A stretch of DNA of 9,299 nucleotides, taken from Pseudomonadota bacterium. Lineage in GTDB: Bacteria; Pseudomonadota; Gammaproteobacteria; Burkholderiales; Gallionellaceae. The translations under genes and the position numbers were made by a program. Of this stretch, positions 6,088 to 9,299 are shown piece by piece. Every line of letters starts with the position of its first letter. Positions within the stretch are counted from its first letter, which is position 1. The DNA lies in assembly GCA_021783525.1 (NCBI GenBank), contig JAJXTT010000043.1:1-9299 (forward strand). Reading direction: 5' to 3'. The notes below the pieces were generated by a model, which saw only the letters and a program-made list of their open reading frames with translations, made no database searches and was not told where the DNA came from.

Positions 6088-7293
6088 TCACTTCGACCGG
6101 AAGATGATCTCTTTCATGCGCTGCAGTTTCGGCGATGCCACCGGCACGGTGAGCATTGTGCTGGCGACCGCCATCAGCAGCAACGCGGTAAAGGTTTCGC
6201 TGGTGATGATCTGCTTGTCCAGCAGCACGTTGGCGAAGATGATCATGATGAGCGCCTTGGTTTGCAGCAGCCAGCCGATGATGGAAGCCTCGCCCGGTTG
6301 CCATTTGAGTATCTTGCCGGCGATGTGCGTGCCGATCAGTTTCCCCGAGACGGAGGCGAGCAGCAACACGCCCGCGGCGATGAACACGGCCGTGCCGCCT
6401 ATGGCCCAGTTGGTGCGGAGGCCAGTGCTGAGGAAGAACACCGGCATGATGACCAACAGGACGTGATGGCGCAGCATGTCCATCTGCTTCTGGTTGAACC
6501 AGTGGCTATCCATGACGGCGCCGGCGAGGAACGCGCCGACCATGAAGTGCAGTCCTGACCAATCGGCGCCGAAGCCGCAGACGGCCAGCCAGATCAGGCC
6601 GACGTACCAGCGGTCATGCTCCTGCAACCACACCATGAGTCTGCGGAACAGGTAACTGGCGACGCCGAAGGCCAATAGAAATCCGGCCTGCTTCCCCACG
6701 CGCTCCCAATCCATCAGGATCAGCGCAAGCACACCCCAGATCGCGATGTCGTCCAGGCTCGCGTAGCGCAGGATGCGCTGGCCGATGGGCTGGCGCAGGA
6801 TGGACAACTTCTCCATGAGCAGAATGAGGATAGGCAGTGCGGTGACGGCGCAGGCCATGCCGACGCCCGCGATGAATTGCCAGGTCATGCCCCTGGGACC
6901 GATCCAGCCGTCGTACTTCAACATGCCCGCAGCGGCGATGCTGCCGAACAGCAGCGGCATGCCCAAGGCCAGTGCGGCGGTGATGCCGCTTTCTTCGCGA
7001 TGCTTCCAGGCCTGGCGCAGGTCGAGTTCGATCCCGGCGATCCAGACGAAGAGCATCACCGCCCACCAGGCGATGCCGTTCAGCAACTGGATCACCTGCG
7101 GCGTAAAGACGAAGGTGTAATAGTCGGGGAAAGCCGCACCCAGGACGCCGGGGCCGAGCAGGATGCCGGTGATGATCTGCACCACGACCAGCGGCGCGTA
7201 GTATTCCGTCCTGCCGGCGCGCCAGATCAGGTAGGGGATGCTGAAGATCAGCGTCATTGCGATCAGGAATATCTCGGTGGTACTCATGTGCAT
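6088..7293 (-). CDS. Kef/CPA2-type monovalent cation:proton antiporter, membrane domain only
   Basis: A 401-aa inner-membrane protein of the sodium/proton exchanger family (PF00999), almost wholly hydrophobic with about 11-13 spans; it would exchange Na+ or K+ for H+. Visible family features: GILLGPGVLG (43-52); LFVWIAGIELDLR (81-93), the position of the G-x-E-L-D segment; the ACAVTALPIL stretch (147-156), similar to the discontinuous helix of CPA2 members; YASLDDIAIW (177-186) with the paired acidic residues Asp181-Asp182 expected in ion binding; FMVGAFLAGAVM (250-261); PVFFLSTGLRTN (284-295); and LLQTKALIMIIFANVLLD (342-359). The chain ends soon after the last span, so the RCK/TrkA-N regulatory domain of KefB/KefC is absent. 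ATG 7293 is used, with ATG 7287 an alternative; neither has a strong ribosome site. It is transcribed divergently from chrA. Ion specificity cannot be read. Confidence 0.88.
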   Translation of the reverse strand: MHMSTTEIFLIAMTLIFSIPYLIWRAGRTEYYAPLVVVQIITGILLGPGVLGAAFPDYYTFVFTPQVIQLLNGIAWWAVMLFVWIAGIELDLRQAWKHREESGITAALALGMPLLFGSIAAAGMLKYDGWIGPRGMTWQFIAGVGMACAVTALPILILLMEKLSILRQPIGQRILRYASLDDIAIWGVLALILMDWERVGKQAGFLLAFGVASYLFRRLMVWLQEHDRWYVGLIWLAVCGFGADWSGLHFMVGAFLAGAVMDSHWFNQKQMDMLRHHVLLVIMPVFFLSTGLRTNWAIGGTAVFIAAGVLLLASVSGKLIGTHIAGKILKWQPGEASIIGWLLQTKALIMIIFANVLLDKQIITSETFTALLLMAVASTMLTVPVASPKLQRMKEIIFRSK

Positions 7294-7319
7294 GATGTTG
7301 CCAGCCTGGTGTTATTAAA

Positions 7320-7437
7320 GGGATGCACCGATCAAGTCAGGTTTTCTTCCTCTCTCCCGGAGGAAGATGGCTTGGATGAGGGTTCGACGAGCTATCCCTC
7401 ACCCTAACCCTCTCCCGGAGGGAGAGGGAACTGAACC
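7320..7437. repeat. Dispersed repeat copy 2 with two REP-like hairpins
   Basis: It starts with GGGATGCACCGATCAAGT (7320-7337), the near-copy of 3456-3473. Hairpin A pairs TCTTCCTC (7345-7352) with GAGGAAGA (7360-7367) around a 7-base loop. Hairpin B pairs CCCTCTCCC (7408-7416) with GGGAGAGGG (7420-7428) around GGA; GGTTC (7381-7385) and GAACC (7433-7437) can close a larger structure around B. Both hairpins share the core CTCCCGGAGG. The segment CCCTCACCCTAACCCTCTCCC is of the type that recurs between genes in many proteobacteria. Confidence 0.65.
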
Positions 7438-7533
7438 AGGACTTTCATACAGATAAATTAAAAGTATGCCATAGGTGCCCGCATCGGGTGTGCCTGCAGC
7501 GCGCGGCATTACCGGGCATATGGTTGATCGCGG

Positions 7534-7569
7534 CCATGCCTTGTCCGGCATGGATGAAAAAGTGATAAT
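7534..7569 (+). promoter_or_regulatory. Candidate sigma70-type promoter of chrA with palindromic operator
   Basis: TTGTCC (7541-7546, 4 of 6 to TTGACA) and GATAAT (7564-7569, 5 of 6 to TATAAT) are 17 bases apart, the optimal spacing, and would start transcription about 85 bases before the chrA ATG. CCATGCC (7534-7540) and GGCATGG (7547-7553) are a perfect 7-bp inverted repeat whose 6-base centre is exactly the -35 hexamer, so a dimeric regulator bound there would compete with RNA polymerase. Promoter and operator are inferred from sequence only. Confidence 0.45.
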
Positions 7570-7636
7570 GCGTCCATCGGGGATAAGGCAGCCTCCCCGC
7601 TTCAAGACGATCCACTGTCCAAGGCCTGCTCTGAAA

Positions 7637-7649
7637 TTGGATAATCCAA
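7637..7649 (+). promoter_or_regulatory. Palindrome overlapping the chrA ribosome-binding site
   Basis: TTGGAT-A-ATCCAA is a perfect 13-base palindrome; its last two bases begin the Shine-Dalgarno AAGGAGG (7648-7654) that lies four bases before ATG 7659. It could be a protein site or, with such a tiny loop, simply chance. Confidence 0.3.
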
Positions 7650-7658
7650 GGAGGAGTC

Positions 7659-9020
7659 ATGGACACATCACAGCAGCAAATTTCAACGGAGACGCACCCG
7701 CCCGTGCCGGTGACACTGGCCCAGGCTTTCCGGTATTGGCTGAAGCTCGGCCTTATCAGCTTCGGCGGGCCTGCCGGGCAGATCGCCATCATGCACCAGG
7801 ACCTGGTCGAGCGTAAACGCTGGATATCGGAAAAACGCTTCCTGCACGCGCTCAACTATTGCATGGTGCTTCCCGGCCCGGAAGCGCAGCAGCTCGCGAC
7901 CTATATCGGCTGGATGATGCACCGCACCTGGGGCGGCATCCTTGCCGGGACGCTGTTCGTCCTGCCTTCGCTGTTCATCCTGATCGCGCTGTCCTGGTTC
8001 TACATCGCATTCGGCGACGTGCCGCTGGTGGCCGGCCTGTTTTACGGCATCAAGCCGGCAGTGACCGCCATCGTGCTGCAGGCGACACATCGCATCGGCT
8101 CGCGCGCACTCAAGAACAGCCTGTTGTGGGCGATTGCGGCAGCGGCCTTCGTCGCGATCTTTGCGCTGAACGTGCCTTTTCCCGCCATCGTCGCCAGCGC
8201 GGCCCTGATCGGTTACCTCGGCGGGCGCATCGCGCCGGACAAGTTCAAGGTCGGCGGGGGCGGGCACGGCAAAGCCGGCAAGTCCTACGGCGCGGCCCTG
8301 ATCGACGACCACACGCCGACGCCGGAGCATGCAAGGTTCCGCTGGGCCGGGCTGGCCAGGGTGGCCATGGTCGGCGGTCTGCTGTGGGGGCTGCCGATGG
8401 CGTTGTTGACGGCGAATTACGGCTGGGACCACACGCTGACGCAGATGGGCTGGTTCTTCACCAAGGCCGCGCTGCTGACGTTCGGCGGCGCGTATGCGGT
8501 GTTGCCCTATGTCTACCTGGGCGCAGTCGGACAATACGGCTGGCTCACGCCGCCGCAGATGATCGACGGCCTGGCGCTCGGCGAAACCACGCCGGGGCCG
8601 CTGATCATGGTGGTGTCGTTCGTGGGCTTCGTCGGCGGCTATGTGCATGCGCTGTTCGGTCCGGACAACCTTTTCCTGGCCGGCGCCGTTGCCGCCACGC
8701 TGGTGACCTGGTTCACTTTCCTGCCGTCTTTCCTCTTCATCTTTGCCGGCGGCCCTCTGGTGGAAGCCACGCACGGCGATCTCAAATTCACCGCGCCACT
8801 GACGGCGATCACCGCGGCGGTGGTGGGCGTCATCCTGAACCTGGCCATGTTCTTTGCCTACCACGTCCTGTGGCCGAAGGGATTCTCCGGCACGTTCGAC
8901 TGGATCTCCGCGCTGATCGCGCTGGCGGCCGTCGTTGCATTGTTGCGCTATAAGCGCGGTGTCATGGAAGTCATCGCGGCGTGCGCCGTGATCGGGCTCA
9001 TTTTGAAGTTCGCCATATAG
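7659..9020 (+). CDS. chrA: Chromate transporter, long-chain two-domain CHR family
   Basis: A 453-aa inner-membrane protein of the CHR family (PF02417), which exports chromate from the cytoplasm using the membrane potential. It is of the long type with two homologous halves. The N-terminal half has FGGPAGQIA (35-43) and LPGPEAQQLATYIGW (71-85); the C-terminal half repeats the pattern as FGGAYAVLPYV (275-285) and GLALGETTPGPL (304-315). The halves are joined by a soluble, Gly/His/Lys-rich linker (about 193-228). The G-G and P-G-P motifs are both intact, so the pump should be functional. The start is ATG 7659 after AAGGAGG. No chrB regulator is visible beside it; the neighbours are an antiporter gene (divergent) and chaA 86 bases downstream without an intervening terminator, so chrA and chaA may be co-transcribed. 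Physiological substrate could also include sulfate-like oxyanions. Confidence 0.95.
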   Translation: MDTSQQQISTETHPPVPVTLAQAFRYWLKLGLISFGGPAGQIAIMHQDLVERKRWISEKRFLHALNYCMVLPGPEAQQLATYIGWMMHRTWGGILAGTLFVLPSLFILIALSWFYIAFGDVPLVAGLFYGIKPAVTAIVLQATHRIGSRALKNSLLWAIAAAAFVAIFALNVPFPAIVASAALIGYLGGRIAPDKFKVGGGGHGKAGKSYGAALIDDHTPTPEHARFRWAGLARVAMVGGLLWGLPMALLTANYGWDHTLTQMGWFFTKAALLTFGGAYAVLPYVYLGAVGQYGWLTPPQMIDGLALGETTPGPLIMVVSFVGFVGGYVHALFGPDNLFLAGAVAATLVTWFTFLPSFLFIFAGGPLVEATHGDLKFTAPLTAITAAVVGVILNLAMFFAYHVLWPKGFSGTFDWISALIALAAVVALLRYKRGVMEVIAACAVIGLILKFAI

Positions 9021-9106
9021 CGACTGGATCGTGTTTGCACAGAAACCGGATTCCGGGACCGGCCGAATTGGCGAACCGCGGAAATTGATGAACAACAAGG
9101 CTACGT

Positions 9107-9299
9107 ATGAAATATCTGAAAGCTGAGTTGCCTATCGCCATTGCGCTGCTCGTTCTCGCGCTCGGCATTGCGCTCGAACACGGTGCCGTCGATCGCGGCG
9201 GCGCAACGCTCTGGGGACTGCTGCTGGTCATCCTGGCGGCCATCATCGGCGTCGCCTTCCGCATCGCGCACCATGCCGAGGTGCTGGCGATGCGCCTGG
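9107..9299 (+). CDS. chaA: Calcium:proton antiporter ChaA/CaxA type, 3' partial
   Basis: The frame opens at ATG 9107, six bases after AAGG (9097-9100), and runs off the window after 64 codons. The first span is PIAIALLVLALGIAL and the second LWGLLLVILAAIIGVAFRI. The final visible stretch AFRIAHHAEVLAMRLG closely resembles the AFSVVRHADVLAHRLG segment of ChaA from Escherichia coli, a Ca2+(Na+, K+)/H+ antiporter of the inner membrane, in which the acidic cation-binding helix follows. The catalytic part is outside the window, so identity rests on this N-terminal match. It lies 86 bases behind chrA; the gap contains GC-rich repeats of CCGG but no T tract, so read-through from chrA is plausible. 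Confidence 0.72.
   Translation, partial: MKYLKAELPIAIALLVLALGIALEHGAVDRGGATLWGLLLVILAAIIGVAFRIAHHAEVLAMRL

Larger units (their letters stand above)
7294..7658. promoter_or_regulatory. Divergent intergenic region between antiporter gene and chrA
   Basis: No gene supported: the minus-strand frames at 7399-7605 and 7445-7855 and the plus-strand frame 7475-7816 lack family-like content or overlap chrA. The region holds, left to right, a dispersed repeat copy with two hairpins (7320-7437), an unremarkable stretch, a palindrome-flanked candidate promoter (7534-7569), and a palindrome touching the chrA ribosome site (7637-7649). Confidence 0.6.

Noticed and set aside
7683..9098. 471-codon open frame on the minus strand over chrA
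   Set aside because: Translation is dominated by Arg, Gln, Gly, His and Asp with no recognisable structure, and chrA on the plus strand is certain.

Overview
The window looks like a chromosomal segment of a GC-rich proteobacterium, most likely a betaproteobacterium. That is inference from the protein styles (ChrA, a CPA2 antiporter, a ChaA start, a PhoX-like phosphatase) and from intergenic hairpins built on CCCTCTCCC/GGGAGAGGG; no rRNA or tRNA is present to fix the taxonomy. An AT-richer accessory segment (about 3490-6040) sits between two conserved-looking blocks.

Left block (1-3450): a two-gene plus-strand operon of probable exported phosphatases. The first is a PF04185-type phosphoesterase, cut by the left edge of the window. 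Two bases after its stop comes a PhoX/DUF839-family protein with a signal peptide, followed by a strong intrinsic terminator.

Accessory block (3451-6087): a remnant of a dispersed repeat; a minus-strand orphan gene (3653-4108) with a very good Shine-Dalgarno; a 57-bp sequence with the layout of an integron attC site in minus orientation (4164-4220), just upstream of that gene; an AT-rich regulatory-looking gap; and a plus-strand operon. The operon is a 107-aa orphan (4447-4770), a small frame interrupted by an amber codon (4748-4960), and a 332-aa protein with a winged-helix-like middle and a C-terminal nucleoside 2-deoxyribosyltransferase/TIR-like domain (4930-5928). A 27-codon frame with an ideal ribosome site follows. 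No integrase gene is visible. The best reading is an integron-cassette-derived insertion next to a possible defence operon.

Right block (6088-9299): a minus-strand monovalent cation:proton antiporter (Kef/CPA2 type, no RCK domain), a divergent 365-bp intergenic region with two repeat hairpins and a candidate promoter whose -35 box lies inside a perfect palindrome, then a long-chain chromate transporter (chrA) and the start of a calcium:proton antiporter (chaA), cut by the right edge. This block is inner-membrane ion and oxyanion transport.
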